From positions 550,240-614,239 of the forward strand of contig JANRLF010000004.1 in NCBI GenBank assembly GCA_033762815.1: DNA of 64,000 bases. The letters are read 5' to 3'. Under the pieces are notes generated by a model. The model was not told the origin of the DNA and searched no databases. It was given only the letters and a program-made list of their open reading frames with translations. Both the position numbers and the translations under genes were made by a program. This document shows, one piece after another, positions 54,101 to 63,600 of the stretch. This DNA is from JANRLF01 sp033762815. Lineage in GTDB: Bacteria; Bacteroidota; Bacteroidia; Chitinophagales; CAIOSU01. Position 1 is the stretch's first letter, and every line of letters starts with the position of its first letter.

Positions 54101-54519
54101 CAATCGGCATTTCCGCCTGCATTAAAGCTATTGATATGGAAAGCAATAGTGCCCACCGTGCGCCAAGTACCACCGGCTGGTAGCACATTGGCCGTGGAAA
54201 GCTCTATCAAACCATAGGACCAGATACTGTTTTGTACCTGAAGGCTATGGGTACCAGCCATGGTTTGGGTTTTGATCCTTGGGTTGCTAAGCATGGAGGT
54301 GTTGTAAGTAAACCTCAAGCTCATGCTGCCTACACTGTATGAAGCAGCAGTAGGGTTGGCCACCTGTATATCCACAAACAAGGAGTCATTGCTACAGTTT
54401 ACATCCAAGTTGGCAAACCTTACCTGGATCAAAGAACCCGATGGACATTGCGCGTTTGCTTGGTTGGCAGATACCGCCAAAATGAACATCGTTACTATTA
54501 CCGATAAAAATTTTCTCAT
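45172..54519 (-). CDS. Giant SprB-repeat / tandem-95 adhesin with T9SS type B sorting domain
   Basis: A 3115-residue surface protein with signal peptide MRKFLSVIVTMFILAVSANQ (cleavage near ANA). An N-terminal domain of about 170 residues looks cohesin-like (LFVDIQVANPTAASYSVGSM; LRFTYNTSML). Then come 17 SprB-type repeats of about 75-80 residues (CFGGNNGAIDISITGGTAPY; YAWTGGSTTQDITGLTAG; YSVTVTDSRGC), six tandem-95/cadherin-like modules (PPVAVDDAYYTELNTPV; GTFTYTPNTGYVGPDEFVY; CDNGVPSLCDTATV), 11 more SprB repeats, one more tandem-95 module, and a CHU_C domain (IPDGFSPNGDEYNP; IFNRWGNTVYESPAEGYDNK; DGTYFYILEV). SprB is the mobile adhesin of gliding bacteria; a gliding or adhesion role is inferred. 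PorP/SprF follows. Confidence 0.94.
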   Translation of the reverse strand: MRKFLSVIVTMFILAVSANQANAQCPSGSLIQVRFANLDVNCSNDSLFVDIQVANPTAASYSVGSMSLRFTYNTSMLSNPRIKTQTMAGTHSLQVQNSIWSYGLIELSTANVLPAGGTWRTVGTIAFHINSFNAGGNADCLDLTWNTTAPAITTAQQFVSFTCQPSLLFSSYGNNTTCIADSCSPAAPMSLSAAATNVTCTGTNNGTIDLTVTGGTAPYTYLWNNGAVTQDLSGLSAGSYSVTVTDATGATAIESGISVGSASLTVNANVSDARCNASDDGSITLSVSGGSGPFTYVWNDGATTQNRSNLLPGTYSVTVTGAGGCTGTATNLVVGEPGPFIYNVNPLINVSCFGGNDGSLDFSVTGGTPPFAYQWTEYDLNTFLPIANLGNSEDLAGLHAGLYGVEVTDANGCTGAVFYLISQPSPIVISGTVTNASCFGSRDGDISVSVTGGTTPYLSYTWSSPTYPGFSAASLSLDNELAGTYILEVRDINNCTARDTFVIGQPTQITATLGTATNVTCFGLSNGAIDLNVAGGNPPYTYRWSNNATTQDLTGIAAGTYTVTVTDSRSCTAVSAPITISQPADIVLTATTDSVDCFGQSNGSIDLSVAGGTGTYTYLWTPGNFTTQDIANLAAGTYKVVVTDGNGCRDSLTSVSVGQPVDLAIVVNSVGDVACAGASTGAIDISVTGGSPAYTYRWSNGALTQDLSNLAAGIYRVTVTDGKGCTDSASVTVNEVPALTINLGGVTNVSCFGGNNGAIDISITGGTAPYTYAWTGGSTTQDITGLTAGSYSVTVTDSRGCTRSATYQVAQPTQLVATVTTHTDVTCFGAANGALDVTVSGGTAPYTYLWTPGGARTQDTTGLRAGIYSLLVTDANGCSVTVRDTIREAGLLVINLDGSTNVSCFGGSNGSINIGIVGGSAPYTYIWSNNATTQDITGLTAGTYAVTVTDVNGCIANNSFTITQPAVLVASVSSTTNVSCFGASTGAIDVTVVGGTSPYTYAWTGGATTQDLSGLAAGTYTVTVTDANGCIDTAQATITQSPQLVISLDGTTNVACFGQSNGALNISVTGGVPGYTYSWSNGATTQDVSGLAAGSYGVTITDAAGCTVSGSYTVSQPAVLVASIANTTNASCFGAANGAIDVAVTGGTAPYTYLWTPGGATTQDTSGLTSGEYTVVVTDANGCTATVTDTIFQSGQLSIDALAITNVSCFGGNDGAIDVTISGGTLPYTYVWSNGATTEDISGLSAGSYTITVTDSNGCVASATFNVGQPAQLVASIDSVVTVTCFGAATGAIDIDITGGTAPYTFAWSNQATTEDISALIAGTYTVTVVDANGCRDTLDVTVNQLPQLVITLDGIDSVACYGQSNGAINITVTGGTTAYTYAWSNQATTEDVTGLSAGTYTVTVTDANACSASATYTVSQPDTFVVIVDTVFNANCSGDAVGAIDISVAGGNAPYTYLWSNGAPVQDAIEVTDGVYTVTVTDAKGCTATATITVVRDNCPPVARNDFSNTLMNVPVSGDVSTNDFDPDGDALTFTQLTTTGNGTVTGFNPATGTYTYTPNTNFVGNDSFTYQVCDNGTPSLCDTATVYIEVVNDPKDPFNNPPVANTDHFITYTDVPFSSTVINNDFDPDTADAITVNPSLVTPPSNGTITIGTDGSFTYVPNAGFEGEDTLVYQLCDNGTPGPLCDTAVVVITVLNDGGQDNLPPVAVDDAYYTELNTPVGGNVLINDFDPDSNVITVNVPQQSGPSNGTVVINSNGTFTYTPNTGYVGPDEFVYTICDNGVPSLCDTATVHILIQNPANQPPLARNDINNTLLNTPVSGDVSTNDEEPDGDNVTFTQLTPSANGIVTSFDPATGTYTYVPNTGFIGNDSFTYSICDNGTPSLCDTATVTITVVPPFNFVNNPPVANPDDFVTYANTSVSGTVIPNDFDPDTADVISVGTTLVTGPSNGTVTSINSDGTFTYVPNTGFTGEDTFVYTLCDNGNPALCDTALVTIHVLPTTVSNNLPPVAVDDAYITSVGVAVSGNVQDNDYDLDGNSIVTNVPQLSGPSNGTVVINPDGSFTYTPNAGFTGTDQFVYSICDNGVPSLCDTATVYITIYDVMRLVLVPTDASCNGDSTGSIDLTVVNGNAPFTYLWSNGATTEDLTNVPAGTYSVTVTDAFGVSLVDSATVNQPLSLTASANATPVLCAGGSNGAIDITVAGGTAPFTYTWSNGATSEDVNSLVEGLYSVNVIDANGCRAQLTASVGTENTLVLNTGITNAVCGGANGVATVSVSGGDAPYTYNWGAQGTNATISNLTAGVYVVTVTDGNGCSAVDSAAVSNVTPMNIAATVNDGRCGIPSGSVTLTVAGGTAPYTYAWSNGAGNVSAIQGLVAGSYSATVTDSTGCSEVIVVNVGEISGLLISQQVTPASCGQADGIAQLNISGGTAPYTINWSNGGTGNILSGFAAGLYQATITDAAGCSTIESVVIGNIGGPAITIDSIADITCANSSTGSISISVAGGTAPYTYAWSNGGQTASISGLISGPYAVTVTDANGCVAVADASVGTATEILVVADMDSVGCNGAANGAIDLTVSGGAGGYTFAWSGSAATTEDLSGLSAGQYSVTVTDANGCSVSTPVVVAQPAPLVATVDSITHVACNTDSTGAVAVSIAGGTAPYTYAWSNGATTQDIASLPAGNYVLTVTDANGCTAVTASATVNGASQLSITVSSVDTIDCYGQTGAITVAVNGGVAPFVYNWSPNVSNTATAANLGAGTYAVYASDANGCLTDTAVIVLTQPDSLSANIGTTIGACAGYSDGEIRIKAVFGGTAPYTYEWSNDSTGAVVSGLSAGTYAVTISDAKGCQIVQTVQLAPVAAITLTRNQQGACVNGLGSIDLTVGNGVAPFTFVWNTGATTEDIDSLIKGTYSVVVTDANGCSVADSFVVSCNQPPIAVDDTATTTSNTSVDIPVMVNDSDPDGDILSDPTIIDNPNNGTVNVNGSIVTYTPNQGFVGIDTFFYQICDDGIPNLCDTAMVIIIVLPDRPNVSIPDGFSPNGDEYNPTFEIPDIDKYPGSKLVIFNRWGNTVYESPAEGYDNKWDGTDMDGEMLPDGTYFYILEVNDGNKTTYNGFVTIQR
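48200..50040 (-). repeat. Duplicated three-module tandem-95 block inside the 45172 gene
   Basis: The six modules form two copies of an ordered triplet: VARNDF / VANTDHF / VAVDDAYYTEL and then LARNDI / VANPDDF / VAVDDAYITS. Copy one (about 49105-50035) is rich in G and C at synonymous positions; copy two (about 48200-49105) has the composition of the rest of the gene. Confidence 0.85.
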
Positions 54520-54578
54520 ATCGAGCTATTTATTCTGTTAAACTCCTTACGCAGTTTAATACACTATTTTTTGTAATG

Positions 54579-54586
54579 CAAAATTA
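54579..54586 (-). promoter_or_regulatory. Candidate promoter for the giant SprB-like gene
   Basis: On the minus strand TAATTTTG matches TAnnTTTG, 59 bases before the ATG at 54519. AAGGAG lies about 20 bases before the ATG. The nearest upstream TTG is 24 bases away, longer than usual. Confidence 0.4.
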
Positions 54587-54681
54587 TTTTTTCAAAAAGC
54601 TTGGTTTTTCCAAAAAATTTACAGTTTACTGTTGTTTTATGTCGAAACCTATTATTGGTAACTTATTACTAAAAGCCTGAT

Positions 54682-57600
54682 TTACCGTTGTACGCCAGAG
54701 AACAGGTTGAAGTTCTCCACCCACTTAGGTATATCGTTCGAATTACAATCCCCATCCATATTAAAATCGCCCGGCGAATATACGTTGAAATTATTATAAT
54801 CATTCACTAATGGCACAAAGTCGTTCGAATTGATATCGTAATTGCAATCGCCATCGCCTGAATACATACCATAGATATCGCCCAGCGAATCGTGGCCGAT
54901 TACCTTTTGGCCAGAAGTAAGTGGCGTACCTATTTGGTAGGACTGCATGCGGGTAAAGTCAATTACCGGAATACTTGCCCTGCTGGTAGCAGAAGGCATG
55001 GCAATGGATGACATGATACCCATATGGTTCCTATGTTCTACCACTACGTACAGTGAATCCGCGCTTCCGTACACCACCTCTATTACAGAGTCGCCGGTAG
55101 CAGTCAGCACATCACCATTTTTGGTAACTACAGCTGCCAGCTTATGGATAGTAGTTGCGGCATTGGTATCTGTACGGAATGATATCAGTACCCAGTCAAC
55201 AATGTCAGGGCTGAAAGTAGTGATGCTTTCTGTGCCTTGATAGTTCATCACAGGGCTATTGTACGGTTGGTTGTTAGGCAACACACCCAAACTGTTCAAT
55301 CCGGTATTCATCTTATTCGACGAACCGTTGTAAGGACCTTCCAACATCACACGCAAGGCGAATAAAGCCCTTGCGCATTCGGTAGAAGAACCTACAGTAT
55401 AGCTAGCAGTTACTGAACAACCTTTATTGTCGGTTACGGTCACTGTATAAGTATTTGGCAACAATCCGAAGATATCTTCAGTTACCGCTTGGTTGCTCCA
55501 GCGATAAGTATATGGAGCAGTACCACCAATTACCGATACGTCTATAGAACCATTCGCTGCGCTATCACAAGCATTGGTAACCGAACCTTGCAACTGCAAT
55601 GGTTGAGGTTGGTTCACCGTAGAGGTCAAAGTCGCACTGCAACTGTTGGCATCTACTACCGTCACACGATAAGTACCTATAGCCAATCCGGAAACATCTT
55701 CCGTAGTAGCACCAGTGCTCCAAGTGAATTGGTATGGCGTAACACCACCTTGAACGGTCAAGTTAATCGTACCGTCATTTCCTTGGAAGCAGCTTACAGA
55801 AGTAGGCACTGCACCTAAGGTCAATGGACCAGGTTGGGTCACTTGGGCAGAAACAATCTTCGTACAACCCAAAGCATCAGTAATGGTTACGGTATAAGTA
55901 CCTGCCCTAACACCAGTCAAGTTTCTTGAAGTGGCATTATTGCTCCAACGGTAAGTGTAAGGTGTAGCACCACCGCTTACGGTTAAGGTTACTGAACCAT
56001 CAACACCCAAGAAACACCTTACATTGCTCACCGTAGTGGTAGCAACAATGGCTGATGATTGGGTCACTGTAGCACTAGCGGTGGCTGTACAGTTATTGGC
56101 ATCGGTAACAGTTACCACATAAGAGCCAGCACCAATGCTGCTCAAGTTGGCAGTAGTTGCTTGGTTGTTCCACAAGTAAGTGTAAGGTGCAATACCACCA
56201 TTTACGGTAGTGTTCACCGCACCCGTGGTAGCTCCATTACAGTTAATATTCACCGCGGCAGCGGAAGCTGTGAGGCTATCAGGTTGGCTAATAGTAACCG
56301 TTTGGGTAGCACTACAAGACACCGCATTGGTAACGGTTACGGTATAGGTACCAGCCCTTAGGCCAGAGATGTTCTGTGTAGCTGCACCATTGCTCCAAGC
56401 ATAAACAAACGGAGGATTATTGCCTTGTACCGTCAAGTTGATACTTCCGGTAGCGCTGCCATAACAAGCCACGTTAACTGATTGCGCTGTTACGGCAAAG
56501 CCGGTGCATGCAGGTTCTTGAACAGTTACACAAGTAGTGGCTGTACATGCATAGTTATCAGTCACCGTTACACAATAAGTGCCTGCTGGAATATTAGTCA
56601 AATCCTCTGTAGTGGCTTGGTTGCTCCATAGGTAAGTATATGGGCTAGTTCCACCTGCCACAGTCAAATCAATTGATCCATTGCTGCCTCCGTTGATAGT
56701 CACGTCCACTTTTGTAGCAGATAGGCTCAATGGATTAGGTTGAGATACTTGGCTAGAAACGGTAGCAGAGCAACCATTGGCATCCACTACGGTAACCCTG
56801 TATGTTCCGGCAGTAAGGCCAGTGATATCTTGGGTGGTGGCTCCAGTGCTCCAAGTATAAATGAAGCCAGGTGTACCGCCTGTTACGGTCAAGTCAATGT
56901 GTCCATCACTACCGCCTGAACAACGTACCGGTGAAGGCACTGCGCCTAAAGTCAACGGACCAGGCTGATTCACCACTGCGGTTACCACTTTCCTACAGCC
57001 ATTGGCATCGGTAATGGTTACCATGTACAAGCCTGCTGCCAAGCCAGTGATATCTTGCGAGGTAGCATTGTTGCTCCACCTGTAAGTATAAGGGGCAACG
57101 CCGCCACTTACTGTCAAGTCAACCGAACCATTGAAACCACCAAAACACAATACATTGGTAGATTGGGTAGTAGCTGTGATAGCAGCCGGTTGGGTGATGC
57201 TAACCGTTAAAGTATCACGGCAGCTATTGGCATCCGCAACAAACACGGTATATGTACCGGCAACTGCCCCGCTGATATCTTGGCTAGCGATCATCATTCC
57301 ACCAGGCAGCATCCAGTTATAAGTGTATGCGCCAGTACCACCAGTTACCGTTAAGTCAATGGCACCGGTTGTTTGGCCTGAACACAGTACATTGGTAATG
57401 CTAGTGGTCAAGGTCAAGGAATCAGGTTGGGATACCCTAGCGGTATCTGTACCTGTACAACCGTTGGCATCCCGTACGGTTACTGAATATATACCAGCCG
57501 CTAAACCACTGATATTTTGGCCAGTAGCTTGGTTGCTCCATGTGTAAGTATAAGGACCAGTGTTACCACTAACTTGTACCGTAGCGGTACCATCAGCAGA

Positions 57601-60600
57601 GCCATAACACCTGGTAATACCACCAGTAGCAACAATATTATAAGGGGCCGGTTGCGTAACGGTAGTGATAGCAGTATCGCTACAGCCGTTTACGTCAGTT
57701 ACGGTTACAATGTAAGTACCAGCAGCCAAATTGCCAATTGTAGCAGTATTGCCGCCATTGCTCCATGCATAGGTGTATGGCGTAGTGCCACCAGTAGCAG
57801 AAGCGGTAGCTGTACCTGTGGCACTTCCGTTACAAATAGCGGAAGTAGAAGTAGCGCTGGCCTGTACGGTTTGTGGCTGCAATACATTGGCAGTGCCCAA
57901 AATGGTACATCCATTGGCATCAGTCACTGTTACGGTATATGTACCGGCCACCAATCCATTGATATCTTCAGTAGTAGCACCTGTGCTCCACAAGAAAGTA
58001 TAAGGTCTTACACCGCCACCTACTCTCAAGTCGATAGTACCTGATGGCGTGCCATTACACAAAGCAGCAGTAGGCACCACGGTAACAGACAATATCTGTG
58101 GCTGTGCCAATTCGACGGTATCGCGTGCAATACAACCGTTGTTATCAGTTACCACTACGGTATAAGTACCGGCGGACAATCCGCTGATATCTTGTGTAGT
58201 ACGCACTGGGGTTGTGCTCCATGCATAAGTGTATGGTGAAGAACCACCAGTTACTGTCAGGTCAATGGAACCATTGCTCAAGCCATTGCATGTAACATCT
58301 GTATGCGTTTCAGTAGTAGCCAATACATTGGGCTGGGTCACATTCACGGCCAAGGTTGCTGAACAACCATTGGCATCTACGGCAGTAACCCTGTAAGTAC
58401 CGGCAACCAATCCACTAATATCTTGGGTGGTTTGTGCAGGCGTAGTGTTCCAAGTGTAAGTATAAGATGGAGTACCACCTGTAACCGTCAAATCGATAGC
58501 ACCATTGCTTTCACCAAAACAACGTGCAGGGGTAACATTAGCACCCAAGGTCAATGGCGGCACGGTAGTCACGATAGCAGTATCGATTACGGTACAACCA
58601 TTGGCATCGGTTACCGTCACAATGTTCATTCCCGCAGGACGACCAGTGATAGTAGCGGTAGTTGCCGTAGTGGTGCTCCAACGGTAAGTGTATGGGGCGG
58701 TGCCACCTGTTGCGCTCACGCTGGCAGTGCCATTGGTTCCACCAATACAGCTCACTGGAGTTGAAGAGGTAGTGCTGGTCAACAAGGTAGGCTGGGTAAC
58801 AGTTACGCTACCGGTAGCAGAACACTGGTTGCCATCGCGAACAGTAACACTATAAGTGCCAGCTACCAAGGCCGTCAAATCTTGGGTAGTAGCACCATTG
58901 CTCCATAGGTAGGTATAAGTACCAGTGCCGCCGCTCACGCTCAAATCCACGCTACCGTTGTTTTGTCCAAAGCAACGAACAGGTGTAGGTGTCAATACGG
59001 TAGCCAAGCTTGGCAACTCAGTAATGGTATCGGCCTTCACTGCGGTACATCCGTTTGCATCCGTTACAGTTACCCTGTAAATACCAGCAGCAAGTCCGCT
59101 GATATCTTGGGTAGTGCGCACCGGAGTTGTGTTCCAAGCATAAGTGTATGGAGCTACACCACCTGATACGCTCAAGTCGATGGATGCATTGTTGCCACCA
59201 TTACAACTTACATTGAATTTGGTAGAAGTAAGTACCAATTGGGTAGGCTGGGTTACCACAGCGGTATCCCTTCTGATACAGCCATTGGCATCGGTCACAG
59301 CCACTGTGTAAGTACCTGCAGTAATGTTTGTCAAGTCTTGTGTAGTAGCCGCATTGCTCCACAGGTATGTATAAGGAGCAGTGCCGCCTGAAACAGCCAG
59401 GTCAACTGCACCGTTATTGCCGCCGAAGCATGTTACGTTGGTAACGGTTTTGCTGCTTACCAACAAAGGCGGTTGGTTAATGCTGCCAGAGCCTGTAGCG
59501 GTACAGCCGTTGGCATCGGTCACCGTTACGGTATAAGTTCCTGTGGCCAAATTGGCTAGGTCTTCGGTAGTGGCACCGTTGCTCCAGATATAGCTATAAG
59601 GAGCCACACCACCAGTTACGGTCAGGTTAATGGTACCACTTGCCGTGCCGCTGCAAAGTGCGCTGGTAGGTTGTACGTTCAATGCCAATACAGGAGGCTG
59701 GGTCAAGGTTACGGTATCCCTAACGGTACATCCGTTATTATCAGTAACCAGTACGATATAAGTACCAGCAGCCAAACCAGTAATATCTTGGGTGGTTCGG
59801 GCCGGTGTGGTATTCCAGCTATAAGTATATGGTGCAGTGCCGCCTACCACGGTCAAATCTATTGAACCGTTGCTGCCACCGTTACATAGGATATCTACAT
59901 GCGTTTCGGTGATGGTCAACAGGTTAGGTTGATTTACATTCACTGCCAAGGTAGCAGAGCAACCGTTGGCATCTACCACGCTCACACGATAGTTGCCAGC
60001 AGTCAAACCGCTGATATCCTGTGTTGTTTGGGCAGGAGTAGTGCTCCAAGTATAAGTGTAAGGAGCGGTTCCACCTGTCACTGTCAAGTCGATAGCGCCA
60101 TTGTTTTGACCGAAGCAACGCACTTGGGTAACGTTGGCACCCAAGGTCAATGGCGGCACGGTAGTCACAATAGCAGTATCGATTACGGTACAACCATTGG
60201 CATCCGTCACGGTAACAAAATTGGTACCTGCAGGACGGCCAGTAATAGTAGCAGTAGTTGCGGTAGTGGTGCTCCAACGGTAAGTGTATGGGGCGGTGCC
60301 TCCTGTTGCGCTTACGCTGGCAGTACCGTTGTTTCCACCGATACAGCTTACTGGAGTTGAAGAGGTAGTGCTGGTCAACAAGGCGGGCTGTGTTACCACG
60401 GCTGAATCAACCGCAGAACAGTTATTGCCATCAACCACCGTTACACGGTATGTGCCAGCCACTAAATTCTGAAGGTCTTGTGTAGTTGCACCATTGCTCC
60501 ATACATAAGTATAAGTACCCGTTCCACCCGATACGGTAATATCTACCGCGCCGTTGTTTTCGCCGAAGCAACGAACATTGGTCACTACTTTAGATACTGC

Positions 60601-63600
60601 CAATCCAGGCAACTCGGAAATGGTATCTGCTTTCACGGCAGAACATCCGTTGGCATCAGTTACGGTTACACGGTAAATGCCGGCAACCAATCCGCTGATA
60701 TCTTGGGTTGTGCGAACCGGCGTAGTGTTCCATGCATAAGTGTATGGGGTTGTTCCACCTGTTACGCTCAAGTCGATAGAACCATTGTTGCCGCCGTTGC
60801 AAGCTACGTTTAGCTTAGTGCTGCTCAAGGCCAATACATTTGGCTGAGTTACCACGGCAGTATCCCTGCGGGTACAGCTGTTGGCGTCGGTCACCAATAC
60901 GGTATAAGTGCCAGCGGCTACGTTGCTCAAATCTTGGGTAGTGGCGCCGTTGCTCCAAGCGTAAGTATAAGGAGTGGTTCCACCGGTTACGGTCAGGTCA
61001 ACCGCACCGTTCGATTGGCCGTTGCAACGTACGTTGGTAACGGTCTTGGTAGAAGCCAGCACGTTAGGCTGTGTGATGGTAGCCGACTTGGTAGCGGTAC
61101 ATCCGTTCGCATCGGTGATGGTTACGGTGTAGGTGCCAGGGGCCAGGCCGCTCAAGTCTTGGGTAGTGGCCGCATTGCTCCATGCATAAGTGAACGGAGC
61201 GGTACCGCCTGTTACGGTAACATCTATAGAACCGTTGGCCGCACCGTTACAAGTAACATTGGTGTGTGTTTCTGAAGCAGCCAATACATTAGGCTGGGTC
61301 ACATTCACGGCCAAAGTAGCAGAACAGCTATTAGCATCTACCACGGTTACACGGTAAGTACCCGCAGCCAAACCTTGTATATCTTGGGTGGTTTGTGCAG
61401 GCGTGGTGTTCCAAGTGTAAGTATAAGGAGCGGTACCACCAGTTACGGTCAAGTCGATAGCCCCATTGCTTTGTCCGTTACAACGAACTTGGGTCACATT
61501 GGCACCCAAGGTCAATGGCGGTACAGTAGTTACCACTACAGTATCAATCTTAGTACATCCATTCGCATCGGTCACGGTTACGATATTGCTACCTGCTGGG
61601 CGACCAGTAATGGTGGCGGTAGTAGCCGTGGTGGTGCTCCACCTGTAAGTGTAAGGAGCAGTTCCGCCAGTGGCAGTAACCGTTGCAGTACCATTGGTAC
61701 CACCGATACAGCTTACAGGGGTAGAAGAAGTAACCGTAGTTAATGCCTGTGTAGGTTGCGTTACGATAGCGCTTGCGGTATCGCGACAGCCATTCCTATC
61801 GGTAACGATTACGGTATAAGTGCCTATAGCCAAGCCGGAGATATTGGCCGTAGTAGCTCCACCCGGTGTCCAGCTATAAGTATAAGGGGCCACACCGCCA
61901 TTGATGGTAGTGCTTACTGAACCGGTATTGCCACCGAAGCACAATACAGGGCTGGGGGTTGCAGTCACATCCAAGCGTGGGTTGGCATTGATTACTACCG
62001 TATCAACGCCACGGCAACCACGAGCATCGGTCATCGTTACATAATAAGTACCGCCGCACAAGTTGTTGATGGATTGGGTGCTGGCACCGTTGCTCCACAA
62101 GTAAGTGTAAGGAGCGGTTCCGCCTGTGGCAGTAGCACTTGCTGAACCATCACAGTTAGCAGAACATGATACGTTCACGCCTGTAGCGGTAACAGTCACC
62201 ACAGCACCAGAATTGATAGTTACAGTGTTAGTGGTAGTACATCCGCGGCTATCAGTAGCAGTAACGGTGTAGATACCAGGGCACAGGCCTGTCAAATCTT
62301 GGGTAGTGCTGCCGTTGCTCCAAGCATAAGTGTAAGGGGCAGTTCCGCCGTTCACAGTCAAGTCTGTAGTTCCGTTACATGAGCTGCTATCGCATATTTG
62401 AAGCGCATTCACATCGCCTTTGCCACTTGCAAAGCCAGTGAAGTCAAACCAAGTGGAAAGTCCGTAGCCAGCGTTTTTGTCATTGGCCGCCAAACCTACC
62501 TGTAAGCCATAGAAATAGTTAGGCGGATTGTGGGTAGCTGTCAAGTTTTGGCCAGCATAAGTATTGCGGCCGAACAACATGCTCGCCCTGTTTGGATCGA
62601 AAGTGTAGTAATCCCAGTTCAGATAATTAGTGCCCACCAATATGGTATCGCCTTTCCAGCTTCTGCCCAATGCCGACCACTGTGTCCAGTTCGATTTGCC
62701 ACTGAACCAGAAATCAACATTAAATGACAGCATGGTATCCAATACATTGTAGATAGTACCGTAGATATGCGCCGTTCCATTCGGGAAGGTTTCAAAGCTT
62801 CCGCCAGTTGCACCAAACACATAACGGGTATCGATAGCACCAGGAAGGTTTGGCAAGTAGATGGTATACTCGGTTGGCTCATAAGGCAACAAGCTACAAG
62901 GAGAATTTCCAGAACCACAGCTCACATCGGTTTTGCTAATGTTGCTGGTCAAACTATCCGGTTGAGGAACGTTCACTGCCAAAGTAGCGGAACATTGGTT
63001 CGCATCGATAACAGTTACACGATAGTTGCCTACTGATAAACCGCTAATATCTTCGGTAATTCGCGCCGGAGTAGTGTTCCAGCTGTAAGTGAATGGTGAA
63101 GTACCACCTGTTACGGTCAAGTCGATAGCTCCAGTGCTCAAACCAAAGCATGTTACCGGGGTAACATTAGCACCCAAGGTCAATGGACCTGGCTGGGTAA
63201 TGGTAACTGATTTAACAACTTGACAGTTATTGGCATCGGTTACGGTTACATTATAAGTTCCTGCAACGCGGCCTGTAATCGTCGCTGTGGTAGCACCTGT
63301 GCTCCACCTATAAGTATAAGGAGTAGTGCCGCCTGTTGCGCTTACGCTGGCAGTACCGTCTGAACCACCAAAGCACTTCACATTAGTAGCGGTAGTGGTA
63401 GCATTCAAGGTAGAAGGCTGGGTCAAGGTTACTGCTTTAGTAGCAGAGCAACCGTTAGCATCGGTCACGGTTACCGTGTAAGTTCCTGCAGCAAGACCAC
63501 TCAAATCTTGGGTGGTGGCACCATTGCTCCATATATAAGTATAAGGAGTGGTTCCGCCCGTTACGGTAATGTCTATAGCACCTGTTCCTGTACCGTTACA

